Below, piece by piece: positions 21,107-32,012 of a stretch of DNA of 64,000 nucleotides. The stretch comes from Triglochin maritima. Its lineage: Eukaryota > Streptophyta > Magnoliopsida > Alismatales > Juncaginaceae. The first letter of the stretch is position 1; each line of letters begins with the position of its first letter. A model generated the notes under the pieces. That model saw nothing but the letters and a program-made list of their open reading frames with translations, searched no databases and had not been told where the DNA came from. Made by a program: the position numbers and the translations under genes. Location: the NCBI GenBank assembly GCA_963682175.1, contig OY821786.1, positions 20,513,501 to 20,577,500 on the forward strand, in the 5' to 3' direction.

Positions 21107-23618
21107 TGTTAGAATCCTCACTGGAATTGTCCTCTTGGACGACTGAATCCACTTGGACCGGTTTTGGATTTGACTTGAACGGTCACACTTGTATTTTTGT
21201 CTTAGAAGCCCATTTGCGTTGTCTATTTTTGGACGACTGTTCTTCAAATGGTCAACCGTTTATTTCTTGGCTTCTAGCGTGCAACGACTCTTTCCACGTA
21301 TCAATAACACCATTGGACTCACAACATATATTTAATTTCCAATCGTTGGCGCTAAAAGACAAACTATTGATCCGGACAACCGAAATCTTGTAACAAGAGT
21401 CGATTAATTCCTTGCAGTTACTGAAAGTGAGTGATCGATTATCCGAACCTTATTTGGCAATCAAAATCTTAATTATGACCAAGTTAACTCTTTATTGTGG
21501 ACAACTGTTCTTCAAACGATCGAACAAAGTTGTGCAGATTTCTACTCGAATTTAAGTCAAATCCTATCTTTCTTGGTTCACATCTCACAAAGTCTCCCAA
21601 ACAGCTAGTAGAGACTTAAAGCTTATAAGTAGGGTCTCATACCTTTGTTTTACACACCTTGACTACTCCATATTGGTCCATACCTTACTGTCAAACTTTC
21701 TACATCTTCAAGCTCTCATTTCCTACTCTCAAAGCCAAACTTCATAACTTGTGTATCTATTCCATCATATCCAAGTGTGCTCATGTATTAGATTGTTTGC
21801 TAGTGATTCCAGTTCATATCCAACAATCACCAAAAGTTGTAAATCTTCGTGGAAGCTCTCTCTCAGGTAGTGAGAAGAGAAAATCGAGCAATGCGAGGGT
21901 GTTCGCAAAGGCCTATGGTGTATAGGCGTTGATTGCAGCTTGGAATGAAGATCAGACAGTGAATACTCGAGTAGGGATCAGAGGCTCGATTGGAACTCGA
22001 TGAGAGTGTTGGCTCTTTGGCCTTAATCTATGTTTTGATGATTTAATTAACCTAATCTTAATTATGATCATGTAGAGTAGCACACATATTGCATTGCATA
22101 TATATTTCTTTGTGCTAACCCCTACAGGTGATCAAGACTCAAGGAAGAAAGTAAAACAAGTCAAGACATGTAATCAAGCTCATTTGAAGACATGTATTTT
22201 GTATCTCTTTGAGTCTTTAGGAACTTGTGTATTTTGAGCATACTTGAGCTAAAATCAACTTAAACACACATTAAGTTCCTCATATAAGTCACACACGAAA
22301 TTTCACATAATTTGGACTTCAATAGATCACCCAAACTTAGATCGGAAAACACTAAGCCTAAACCCTAACTGTCTGCCCACATTCGGTCGACCGCAACAGG
22401 CTGTTCGGTCGACCGGATGATCAAGTATTCTTTTTTGTGTTTCCCTGTCTAGTTTCGGTCGACCGGACCATCTCTTTCGGTCGACCGTTTGAACTTACTT
22501 TTCCGACTGTTATTTTTGTCGTATATACCCAACGGTCGTATTCGTATTAAAACTATATACACCCCCATATACTTTACCAACGGTCGAACCATTTTCCCTG
22601 TCCGGTCGACCGTTTAATCTTGTCAAAAAATCCCTGCTATCGGTCGATACTATTTCGTTCAATCGATCTATTTTTTCCCTCTACCGAAACATTAGTTCGG
22701 TCCACCGGTAACCCTGTTCGGTCGACCGTTTCATTAACAAACTTAAGAGTTCAGTCGACCATTCCATATTTCAGTCGACCGTATCTTTAACGAACCCAAG
22801 AGTTCGGTCGACCGTTTCACCTTTCGGTCGACCGTTTCTGGACAAATTTGCAGCCCGATTTTTTGCTTTGTGTGCTTTGCACAAAACCCAATCAAAACTT
22901 GTCCAAACGGCTAGAAATCTCTAATGCTTATAAATAGGAGTTGTAAAACACATTTTAACACAACTCTCCCATTACAAACTTGTCCAAAACATTAGAGAGA
23001 ATCCCAAACACTCAAAGCTTCAAACCTTCCACACTTTAGTCATAATTCCAATCCTACTCAAGTATGCTCAAGAATTAGAGAGTGTTGCTCCACTCAATTG
23101 TTTGTCAAAGGAAGCAAGGACTTCGGTGAAAGCCCGAAGTGTCCCTCTCGGATTGTGAGAGGAAGAATTCAAGCAAGCGAGGTTGTTCGCGGTGCTTGTG
23201 GTGTAAAGGCGTTCTCTCCCGGCCCAGAACGGGGAGTGGTTAGTGAAGACGTAGGCGAAGCTCGCGGAGTCGAGCGGAGCTTACAAGAGAGGACTAGGAC
23301 CCGGGTGGGGTGCCAAACCTCTATAAAATCCCCGTGTGATTGTGGTTTGCTTATTTCTTCCCTACTTGCTTGTATTTGTTTTAAATTCCGCTGCATCATC
23401 TTTTGACTTGCAAGTAGAGTTTAGGATTATATTTGTTAATTAGCCTTAATTGTGGACCCATAACCCACACGATCCAACAGAGAGGACTAGAACTCGGGTG
23501 AGGTTCCGAACTTCTATAAATATATTGCGTCGACTTTGTGGTTTGCATGTTCAAACTCTATCCTAATTTACTTTAATTTCGCATTAACTTTGAGATTAGA
23601 GGGTCATCGACCCTAACA
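21107..23618 (+). mobile_element. Old solo LTR of a related family, split by a younger solo LTR
   Basis: The ends TGTTAG (21107) and CTAACA (23618) are exact inverted copies. The pieces 21107-22006 and 23485-23618 join to about 1.03 kb with the same layout as the Sirevirus-like LTRs: decayed GGTCGAC-like words, a CAAACAGCTAG block, a TATA-like TTATAAGTAGG near 21625, and a GAGAGGACTAG...GGTTTGCATG block before the end. The flanking bases (ATAGT and ATATC) do not match, so age or a deletion has blurred the duplication. Confidence 0.55.
22002..23484 (+). mobile_element. Solo LTR of Sirevirus-like family with GAGAG duplication
   Basis: The LTR proper is 22007-23479, from TGTTGGC to CCAACA, with GAGAG on both sides. 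It is homologous to 13732-15281 and to the LTRs of 1-5602. A TATA-like box (TTATAAATAGG) is near 22928. The palindrome array at about 22380-22830 has exact CGGTCGACCG copies and many one-base variants. Confidence 0.88.
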
Positions 23619-23623
23619 ATATC

Positions 23624-24003
23624 CTGTAATGCTTTGTTTGTGGACGAATGATGGGTCATTTCTAAGTGATTGTTTGGTGATCTGAAAGTATCTGGGCTCA
23701 TAATTTGTTTCTTTTTAGGGCTGGACATATCTAATAGCTAAACGATTGAATATGTGGCATGTGGTTGATTGCGTCGGATATGTTATATTCTATGACATAC
23801 TTAAATTTAGTTGCCATTGTCATATGTGTAGGTGATTTCATAGTAGAAGGTGTCCCCAAGTTATTTTTGGAATCACTTTAACGTTGTGGCCGTGTATACA
23901 TCCCTTACTTTTTCCTCTAAAGCAACATGAAACTATTTTGTCAAATGATTCATAATCATCTTGGGCCTCCCTCAAAAATTTTGGCATAATGCAAGATCGT
24001 ACT
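23624..24003 (-). pseudogene. FAR1-like gene fragment, C-terminal half
   Basis: Minus-strand frames give REAQDDYESFDKIVSC and VRDVYTATTLK with interrupting stops, resembling the FAR1/FHY3 stretch between the MULE transposase domain and the SWIM finger. FAR1-type proteins are plant transcription factors derived from Mutator-like transposases. The resemblance is by eye, partly across frames, so moderate. The TRIM-like element separates it from the N-terminal fragment, and the MULE domain expected between them is missing. Confidence 0.4.
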
Positions 24004-24470
24004 TGTAACGTCCCGTCCCCGAACCCGCATCGAGCCCGGGTCTCGGTCCATCACTCATGTGCCCACTGGCCCACAACACCCACCTATTGCCACAAAACTT
24101 AAGTTGGTAAGTGTTATGGTAGTGGGCTCATGTCTTTATATCACACCCCAACATTCTCATGTTAAGCAATGTGAGACTAATCTTGGGGGTTTTACAACCT
24201 ACCACACTTGAACACCTGACGTCCTCGTCAGGGTCAAGCCACTCAGTCACCAGGCGTTGTGGGATTCTAGAGGTGACTCTCAGCCTTTAGGTGTAGCACT
24301 TAGTTCCCATAATTCCGGCTGGTTCAGGTTCTGATACCATCTGTAACGTCCCGTCCCCGCCCCGCATCGTTCCCGGGTCAGTCACACGTTGGAGTATGAA
24401 CCCTCATCGAGCCCGGGTCCATCACACGTTGGAGTTCTAATAGATCTCAACGGTTGGAGTATGAACTGGC
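24004..24470 (-). mobile_element. TRIM-like miniature LTR element, degraded
   Basis: Two copies of TGTAACGTCCCGTCCCCG start at 24004 and 24342. The first LTR-like piece (24004-24196) ends TTTTACA. Between them, next to 24342, the minus strand reads TGGTATCAGAACC, one base off the tRNA-iMet primer site, in the correct position. The internal part is about 145 bases and non-coding. The second LTR is rearranged after about 40 bases and mixed with repeated GTTGGAGTATGAA words. Confidence 0.5.
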
Positions 24471-24479
24471 CCCAACAAC

Positions 24480-25140
24480 GGTGAAAGTACCTGATGTCTT
24501 GTTCAGTAAATGGGACGTTGGAGTATGAACTGGCCCCAACAACAAATGATGCCATGGTTTTTGAAGGGTTTTTGTCAGCCCTATCATTAATTTCTAGTTG
24601 TTCCTTGGCTTGTTGGGATACCTTCCTCTTTTATATAAGATATCAAATATAATATGGAGTGAGAAATGAATGATTGAGGTCGGACCACATCTTACCGTAA
24701 GTATATCCACCTTGTTGGTTAAACTGAAATTTCATGCCTGTAGGACACCTTGTTCTTACGATTGGACGTATGTGGTAGAGTGGATAATTAGTGTTTTGCA
24801 GGAGTAAGGGCACAATTAGAAATCCGATGTTATATAAGATTAGTAATAGGTGACCTAATACAAGGGTTCCCCACAGGACATATTTATGTTAGTGGTCGAA
24901 GAAGTCCTTAGCCAGTTCAAATGTTTCAAAAGTCATTCCACTGGTTAGGATATCTTGCTTTGGTATTTCTTGAGTTTTGGACATATCCGTAGGATTTTGG
25001 GGTTATTGGGTCGTGGGTTTGTAAGGGTTACTGGATATCCCCGGGAAATCATTGTTTGAGTCCACCATAGTTTCATAATTTTCTTCTTCATACTCAGTGG
25101 ACAACCCCTCCTCGTCATTTTGATGAACCGTACAACCAAA
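24480..25140 (-). pseudogene. FAR1-like gene fragment, N-terminal DNA-binding domain
   Basis: On the minus strand, frame-broken reading shows the order typical of FAR1-related proteins: SGMTFETFELAKDFFDH (start of the FAR1 domain), then RTRCPTGMKF...DLNHSF (the Cys/His cluster of the WRKY-GCM1-like finger), then EINDRADKNPSKTMASFVV and SYSNVPFTEQDIRYFH (the segment after the finger). Stops and frame changes make it a pseudogene. The gene would read right to left, and the Tekay element at 25290 lies in its 5' flank. Family assignment rests on motif order. Confidence 0.5.
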
Positions 25141-25289
25141 TACTAAATCGATATCTACATAAATGCGAGAAACAAAGATGTATGTGGGAGAAATGAATGA
25201 GGTGTTAAATGAACGAACACACGAGCAAGAGAGAGTAGTTGAGGGTGTAGTTTTTCACCTTCGGTCACCAATATAACCTGTGTAGATGG
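25141..25289. other. Target flank of Tekay element
   Basis: A short non-coding stretch ending in GATGG (25285-25289), the left target duplication. It may be the 5' flank of the FAR1-like fragment. Confidence 0.4.
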
Positions 25290-27462
25290 TGTTAGGACCC
25301 TAACCCGGTTTAGGGTTTAATTAATGGTTAAGTGGAGGTTTGACTTGGAGGAGAGAGGAAGGTATGGTTGGAGGTAAGGTGAAGTGATGGAGGTAAGGTG
25401 GAAGGTAGGGGAGGCATGGTTGGGCGTGCTTGGGGTGTGAGGTTTGGGTTTTATAAACCAAAGCAACACCATCTTTTCCTTCTTTTCCTTCATTCTCACC
25501 AAGCACCCACCTTCTTCCTCAGTCGCTCAAGCTCAGGCGGAGGAGGCTGCGTCGGCGTGAGGTGTGAGGCGGTCCAGGCGGGAGAGGTGCGGAGTTGAGC
25601 GCACGAGGAGATCACCGGAGGCAGCAAGCGTGAGCGGAGCTCCGGCGGTTGCGTTGTCTCCTTCGAGGTATGTCAACTTGATAGTGTGATTTTGTGTTGT
25701 TAACCCTTGTGAAGGGTTGTGTTGGTCGGACGGGGAGGTCGGAGACCTCCTCGGCGTTGTTTCCGTGAAAATCTCGGCTGGCGCGAGGTTGAAGACGACC
25801 AACGGTCGACCGGTTCCTTCGGGCGGTCGACCGAATGTAGTGTTTTTGCCTGACTTTAACCTTCACCGGTCGAACGGTGCCTTGTGGCGGTCGACCGGTA
25901 GTGCATATTGCTGGTGAGTTAGGACGTTCTGCCTGTTATCGGTCGACCGGTTCCCTGGGTCGTTCGACCGGAACTTAAGTGTACTGGATTTTATTGCATG
26001 CTTGTTCGACCGATTGTTGGTTGCGTTCGACCGTTTTATGACGTAGAATGCTAGGTTGACCCTGTAGGATTTTGGTCGACCGGGACCCCTGAGTCGGTCG
26101 ATCGATAGATCCGATTTTTGATGTTGACCAGACTCCGGATTTTGACCTCGTTCGGCCGACCGGTTTTAGACCTTTGTTCGACCGTTGGGGGGTTCTGTTT
26201 TGAGCGTAGCGGTAGACCGTTTTAGGAGTACGGTCGACCGATTCCTTTCTGGAACTGGTCGACCGAATCACCCTTTCCGGTCGACCGTTTGGGCCCAGAA
26301 CAGAATTCCTGGTTCCCTTTTTGAACGCCAACTTTGTCCACGGAAACCCGTGTCCTCGCCTTGTGCGTGAGCCGGGAGGTGACGGTGGGCGCGTGATGCG
26401 TGCCTGCCCAGGGATCGCCATTGGGAAGAGTGTGGGTGTTCGGGACGCGTCACCTCCGTGTATGGACCGTGACCTGAGATGGATTTTTGGGCACTTTGTA
26501 GTATAGCAGGCCTGAGGGATCACGTATCCCAGTGTTGATGTTTGTGCGGGCACGCATTGCGTTAGGTGACTACCGACTCACTGGCTACGAAGGCCGCTGC
26601 CCTGCTTTTATAGCGGCGCGGTTGGTGTTTGCGGCTCGAGGAGCCTGATGACCTGACAGACTTCGGTCTGGACCTGTCCGATGCTGTGCCGGACGTTGTG
26701 ATGGACCACCGATGCTGTGCCGGTGATGCCGCCGAGGTTGTGCCGGCGATGATGATTGTTCGGCCGAGCCTGTTCCGGCTATGTTGATTCCTCGACTGGG
26801 CACCTATCGAGATGATGTTGTTATACCTTCCGGGCGACGACCCTGTTGGTCCCTGTGGCTCCGACCACTGAGATTTGCAGATCTGTATTCTATCGGCGCG
26901 CAGGCGTGACAGAGGCTCCCTGCCGAACCCTTGAGTAGTGTAGCCGCATGTAGGGGGGTGCGGTGTCGTGTGCTGTAAGGCTGCATGTGCCTGCAGTAGG
27001 TCTCCTCGGGAGACTCGTTGTTGACTGACGGACTGATGTCCTGTTTTACCCTTCGGGGGAACTGTTTTCCTTTCTGTCGATGCCATGACACGCTACTAGT
27101 ATGGTAGGTTCATTTGTGTAATGCATGCATATATATAGGGAGTTGGCGTACGGGGTTTCCTTCTGGAAACTCAGGCATTGTTGTTGCATCTTTTTCAGGA
27201 CCGCTGTAGGTCCAGTTGGGTGGTGATCGGTGGGCACGCGCATTTTGGAGGCAGATCCCTCTTCTCGGACCGCTGATGTCGACGTGATTACATTTTATCT
27301 TCTTTTGTTGTTTTGTTGTAATCATGTATCATTTTGACAAACTCTGATGTAATCTGGTGCACCGCTATTCGTTTATGAGAAGTAACAGTCCCGCCTTTGA
27401 TTATTATGCTCTTTGTCTTGATTATGAATTTTTAAAATTTTCCGCTGTATCGGGATGTTACA
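25290..27462 (+). repeat. 5' LTR of Tekay chromovirus
   Basis: TGTTAGGACCC to GGGATGTTACA, 2173 bases. A TATA-like TTTTATAAACC is near 25449. CGGTCGACCG and near variants are spread over 25800-26290. A 13-base word GATGCTGTGCCGG occurs twice about 30 bases apart near 26680-26725. Confidence 0.92.
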
Positions 27463-27465
27463 ATT

Positions 27466-27477
27466 TGGTATCAGAGC
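27466..27477 (+). promoter_or_regulatory. Primer binding site, tRNA-iMet
   Basis: TGGTATCAGAGC lies three bases after the LTR end at 27462, the standard site for primer tRNA. Confidence 0.9.
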
Positions 27478-27588
27478 GGTCGATTCCTATGCGGTTCCCA
27501 ATGAAATCACCCTTGTAGTAATAGGAAGCATGCATTTTATCTTTTAGCATGCATACATGGCTGAAGTTGTGATTGTTCCTCTTATCAG

Positions 27589-28473
27589 ATGGCACCTAGG
27601 CGTGTGAGGAGTTCTCCACGCGATCGTGATCCTAGTGACGACACTTCAGGTGCTCAGTGGGATAGGTTGGGCGAGTTTCTGGAGCGTCAGGCAGCTCAGA
27701 GCGCCCAGGGCGGAGTGGGAGCTGAGCACGATCGGTTCATGCGTCAGCACCCGCCGACTTTTGATGGCAGGAGGGCCCCAGAGGTTGCGGAGGACTGGAT
27801 CTTCCGGATGGAGAAGATCTTCCACGCTATTGGAGTAGCACCTGAGAGGATGGTGGAGCTGGCCACCTATGTGTTCGATGGCGAGGCCGCCAACTGGTGG
27901 AGGTCCACGTCCACGGTGTTGTTCGATGACCGTGCAAATGTCAGCTGGGAGGAGTTCTTGGAGGTGTTCCACGAGCAGTACTTCCCCCAGCATGTCAGGG
28001 ATCAGAAGAGGGAGGAGTTTATGTCGCTGGAGCAGAGGGAGATGACTCTGGCGAGCTACATCAGCAGGTTCAACACCTTGGAGCGTTACTGCCCAGAGAT
28101 CTGTGTGACCCCAGAGCAGCGGGCGAGGAAGTTCGTGAAGGGACTGAGACAGTCGCTTCGATCTCGGGTGATCAACAGCATGCCGCGGACCCTTGCAGAT
28201 GCGGTGAAGCATGCTACTATCATCGAGCAGGACCAGAGGGAGTGTCTTCAGGAGGCACAGAAGGCGCCAGTGAGCACCGGTAGCAGGGTAGCTGGTCGTG
28301 GAGCAGGGAACCCGGGCAAGAGGCCCATGTTCGATGGAGGAGGAGCACGTCAGTCAGGAGCGTGCACTTACTGCGGGAGGTTTCATCCAGGACAGGAGTG
28401 TCCCCGTCGGACTGGAGCATGTATGGGTTGCGGTCAGATGGGACATTTCGTCCGCGATTGTCCTCAGAGGTAG
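27589..28473 (+). CDS. gag: Gag of Tekay chromovirus
   Basis: 294 residues, intact up to its stop. The N-terminus is basic (MAPRRVRSS). The retrotransposon gag core lies at about 55-215 (PPTFDGRRAP, AANWWRS, FLEVFHEQYFP, MTLASYISRF, FVKGL). Two zinc knuckles stand near the C-terminus: CTYCGRFHPGQEC (one residue short in the middle loop) and CMGCGQMGHFVRDC. It would coat the RNA in virus-like particles. In a complete Tekay element gag and pol form one long ORF; here a stop at 28471 and a frame change separate it from protease. Confidence 0.9.
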   Translation: MAPRRVRSSPRDRDPSDDTSGAQWDRLGEFLERQAAQSAQGGVGAEHDRFMRQHPPTFDGRRAPEVAEDWIFRMEKIFHAIGVAPERMVELATYVFDGEAANWWRSTSTVLFDDRANVSWEEFLEVFHEQYFPQHVRDQKREEFMSLEQREMTLASYISRFNTLERYCPEICVTPEQRARKFVKGLRQSLRSRVINSMPRTLADAVKHATIIEQDQRECLQEAQKAPVSTGSRVAGRGAGNPGKRPMFDGGGARQSGACTYCGRFHPGQECPRRTGACMGCGQMGHFVRDCPQR

Positions 28474-29078
28474 GGAGAGCCGAGCAGGTGGCCAGGACCA
28501 CCAGCAGTAGGCAGAGGCGGAGGCAGCCGATCAGTTGTTTCACCGGGCCAGGGCAGGAAGACCGGGCGAGGGACTCCAACACCGTCGTGGAAGGTATGCT
28601 TTCAGTTTCTGGTTCTGTAGCACGTGTGTTGTTTGATTGCGGCGCCACTCACTCCTTCATTTCGGAGAAGTTTGCTGGCGAGTTGGGTCGGACCCCTGTG
28701 CTGCTGACTGATGTTTTGGAGGTCAGTACGCCCATGGGTGAGGTGGGCACTGTGGGGAGCTTTTTCCCCGGCACCACAGTTGCTTCGGGAGACCATGATT
28801 TTCCGGCAGATCTGGTCTTGTTACCGATGGAGGATTTCGACGTCATACTGGGGATGGACTGGCTATCACAGTACGACGTGCGGGTCTTTTGCCGTGAGAA
28901 GAAGATCCTGATTCCGATGGGGGTCTTGCCAGATGTTCTGATCAGAGGTGCCAGGACCAGAGGGGGTCGTCTGATTGTGTCTGCGGTTAAGGCACAGAGA
29001 CTGATACAGCAGGGATGCAGAGCGTTCGTGGCCACGCTAGTTGTTCCTGATCCTGAGACGAGGAGCTGGAGGATATAG
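28474..29078 (+). pseudogene. Protease domain of Tekay chromovirus
   Basis: Readable in a different frame from gag. The retropepsin active site reads LFDCGATHSF, with Cys where Ser or Thr is normal, so catalysis is doubtful. It goes on with MEDFDVILGMDWL, a hallmark of Gypsy proteases. A stop at 29076 and a frame change separate it from RT. Confidence 0.8.
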
Positions 29079-29083
29079 AGGTT

Positions 29084-31177
29084 GTGCAGGAGTTCCCAGA
29101 TGTGTTTCCAGCAGAGATTCCAGCGTTACCGCCGCACCGAAAGATCGAGTTCGGCATCGAGTTGGTAGCGGGTACGACACCTCAGTCGAAGGCACCATAT
29201 CGTATGGCACCTGCTGAGTTGACAGAGCTGAAGAAGCAGTTGCAGGAGTTGATGGAGTCCGGGTTCATTCGACCGAGTGTTTCTCCATGGGGAGCGCCTG
29301 TGCTCTTCGTGAAGAAGAAGGATGGATCGTTGCGGATATGCATTGACTACAGGATGCTTAATAAGGTTACCGTTCGGAACCGATACTCTTGGCCCAGGAT
29401 TGATGATTTGTTTGATCAGTTGCAGACGGCGAGAGTGTTCTCGAAGATCGATCTGCGTTCGGGTTATCACCAGTTGCAGATCAGGGAGGCAGATGTTCAG
29501 AAGACAGCCTTCAGGACGCGGTACGGCCACTACGAGTTCTTGGTGATGCCATTTGGACTGACGAATGCGCCTACCGCATTCATGGATCTGATGAATAGGA
29601 CCTTCCAGCCGTACCTCGACAGATTTGTCGTCGTGTTCGTGGACGACATCTTGGTGTACTCGCCTGACAGGGAGCAGCATCGAGAGCACCTGAGGATTGT
29701 GCTTGGCATCTTGAGGGATCAGCAGCTTTATGCCAAGTTCACGAAGTGCGAGTTTTGGTTGGATCAGGTGGTTTTTTTGGGGCATATTGTGTCAGCAGAT
29801 GGGATTTCAGTGGATCCGGCGAAGGTCGAGGCAGTGACTCAGTGGAGAGCCCCGACGAGCGTGACGGAGATCAGGAGTTTCGTAGGGCTGGCAGGGTACT
29901 ACAGACGGTTTATCCAGGATTTCTCCAGACTTGCGTCGCCGCTGACAGCGTTAACGCAGAAGGGCGTCAAGTTTGTTGGGTCCTAGAAGTGCAAGGACAG
30001 CTTTCAGGAGCTGAAGAGGCGATTGACGACAGCACCTGTTCTGACTCTACCGAGTGGCAGTGGAGGCTTTGTGATTTACAGCGATGCATCAGGGATTGGC
30101 TTGGGCTGTGTTCTGATGCAGCACGGGAAGGTGGTGGCGTACGCTTTGAGACAGCTGAAGGTGCACGAGAAGAACTACCCTACTCACGATCTGGAGTTAG
30201 CAGCAGTAGTTCACGCGTTGAAGACCTGGCGGCACTATCTGTATGGCGAGCAGTTCGAGGTCTTCACCGATCATCAGAGTCTGAAGTATCTGTTCTCGCA
30301 GAAGGAGCTGAATATGAGGCAGCGCAGATGGCTTGAGTTCATTAAGGACTACGACTTCACCATTTCCTATCATCCGGGAAAGGCGAATTCGGTTGCAGAT
30401 GCGCTGAGCAGGAAGGTGGAGGTTTCAGTTGCGAGTCTGTGCATCCAGGAGTGGAGGCTACTCGAGGATTTGTCAGAGTGGAGACCGTTCACAGAGGGTA
30501 CAGAGGGAGCAGTGATTGCTGGGCTTCGGGTGGAGCCGCAGACTGTCTCACGGTTGGTTCAGGCTCAGCAGGGGGATGATGAGTTAGCTGGTCTGCTACA
30601 GTTAGCTTCCAGAGATGGATCAGATTTCAGTGTGGGGGTTGATGGTGGTCTGAGGTTCAGGAGTCGGATCTGGGTGCCGAAGTTTGATGGGCTGAGAGAT
30701 GACATCATGGAGGAGGCACACAGAGCTAGATACACCATTCATCCGGGGAGCACGAAGATGTATAAGGACCTGCAGCGGAACTTCTGGTGGAAGGGCATGA
30801 AGAGGGACATTGCAGAGTTTGTGGAGCGATGCTTGGTCTGTCAGCAGGTGAAGATTGAGCATCAGAGGCCAGCAGGACCGATGCAGTGTATAGAGCTTCC
30901 TGAGTGGAAGTGGGAGCACGTGACGATGAATTTTGTCACGGGATTGCCGAAGACGAGGAGATTCCACGACGCGATTTGGGTGATAGTCGATCGACTGACC
31001 AAGTCGACGCACTTCTTAGCGATCAGGACCACGTTGCCTTTGGAGGGTCTGGCTAAGTTGTACGTGGAGGAGATAGTCAGGTTGCATGGAGTGCCAGTGA
31101 GCATCATCTCCGATCGGAACCTCGATTCACTTCCAGATTTTGGGGGAGTCTGCAGCAGGCTTTGGGGACGCGTCTGA
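29084..31177 (+). pseudogene. pol: RT, RNase H and integrase of Tekay chromovirus, broken
   Basis: RT shows [43 protein letters not shown] and the catalytic FVDDIL (29637-29648). A TAG at 29984 cuts it. The same frame then continues with the RNase H block ([35 protein letters not shown]), the integrase zinc finger (H...H...CLVCQQ) and the integrase core. The first catalytic Asp of integrase is replaced by Asn (MNF at 30926-30934). A one-base shift near 31110-31125, just after the second catalytic region (ISDR), ends the frame at 31175. It cannot make working enzyme. Confidence 0.9.
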
Positions 31178-31954
31178 GGTTCAGTACAACGTTTCATCCG
31201 CAGACCGATGGTCAGTCAGAGAGGACGATTCAGACCTTGGAGGATATGCTGAGAGCATGCACACTGGATTGGGCAGGGCACTGGGATGAGCACTTGCCGC
31301 TGATAGAGTTCGCCTACAACAACAGCTACCACTCGAGTATTGGGATGGCACCGTACGAGGCGTTGTACGGGAGGCCTTGCAGATCGCCGATATGCTGGAG
31401 TGATGTGGGCGAGAGGCAGTTAGTGGGGCCAGAGATCGTGCAGATGTATGCAGAGAAGGTGGATGTGATCAGGAGGAGACTGGCCACAGCACAGAGCAGG
31501 CAGAAGAGTTATGATGATCGACGCAGACGAGTGTTGAGTTTCGAGGTGGGCGACCATGTGTTTCTGAAGATTTCCCCTGCCCGAGGTGTGATGAGGGTTT
31601 GGGAAGAAGGGGAAGCTCAGTCCGAGGTATGTTGGACCGTTTGAGATCCTCGACCGAGTTGGAGAGGTTGCCTACCGGATTGCATTGCCGCCGCAGTTTT
31701 CGGGTCTTCACAACGTCTTCCATGTATCGATGCAGAGGAAGTACGTTGCAGATCCGGCTCACGTTATTAAGATAGCAGTGCCAGAGATTCAGCAGGACTT
31801 GTTGCTCGAGGAGAGACCAGTGGAGATAGTCGATCGCATGGATCATCAGCTCAGGAGGAGGACCATCCCGATGGTGAAGGTCAGGTGGCAGCATCACAGC
31901 GAGCGCGAGGCCACTTGGGAGATCGAGGAGGAAGTCAGAAGGCAGTATCCATAG
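31130..31954 (+). pseudogene. Integrase C-terminus and chromodomain-like tail, frameshifted
   Basis: After the shift the integrase goes on with [20 protein letters not shown], which holds the third catalytic residue, then [11 protein letters not shown] and YGRPCRSP. A second one-base shift near 31590 separates this from GLHNVFHVSM and the terminal domain (about 31800-31954; EIVDRMDHQ, VKVRWQHHS, EATWEIEEEV), which matches the shortened chromodomain of Tekay chromoviruses, thought to steer integration. It ends in TAG at 31952. Confidence 0.85.
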
Positions 31955-31999
31955 CTTTTCGGTGAGTAGTTTGCTTTGATTTCGGGACGAAATCCTTTT

Positions 32000-32012
32000 A
32001 AGTTGGGTGGAT
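32000..32012 (+). promoter_or_regulatory. Polypurine tract of Tekay chromovirus
   Basis: AAGTTGGGTGGAT touches the 3' LTR. GGGACGAAAT just upstream is the usual Tekay signature. Two T residues weaken the tract. Confidence 0.7.

Noticed and set aside
25975..27091. Long minus-strand frames in the Tekay 5' LTR (192 and 174 codons), with partners at 32890-33784
   Set aside because: GC-rich LTR sequence with few stops; the two LTR copies do not keep the same frames, and no protein motif is present.
27646..28212. Minus-strand frame of 188 codons opposite the Tekay gag; likewise 29126-29785 opposite RT
   Set aside because: Shadow of strongly coding plus-strand sequence.
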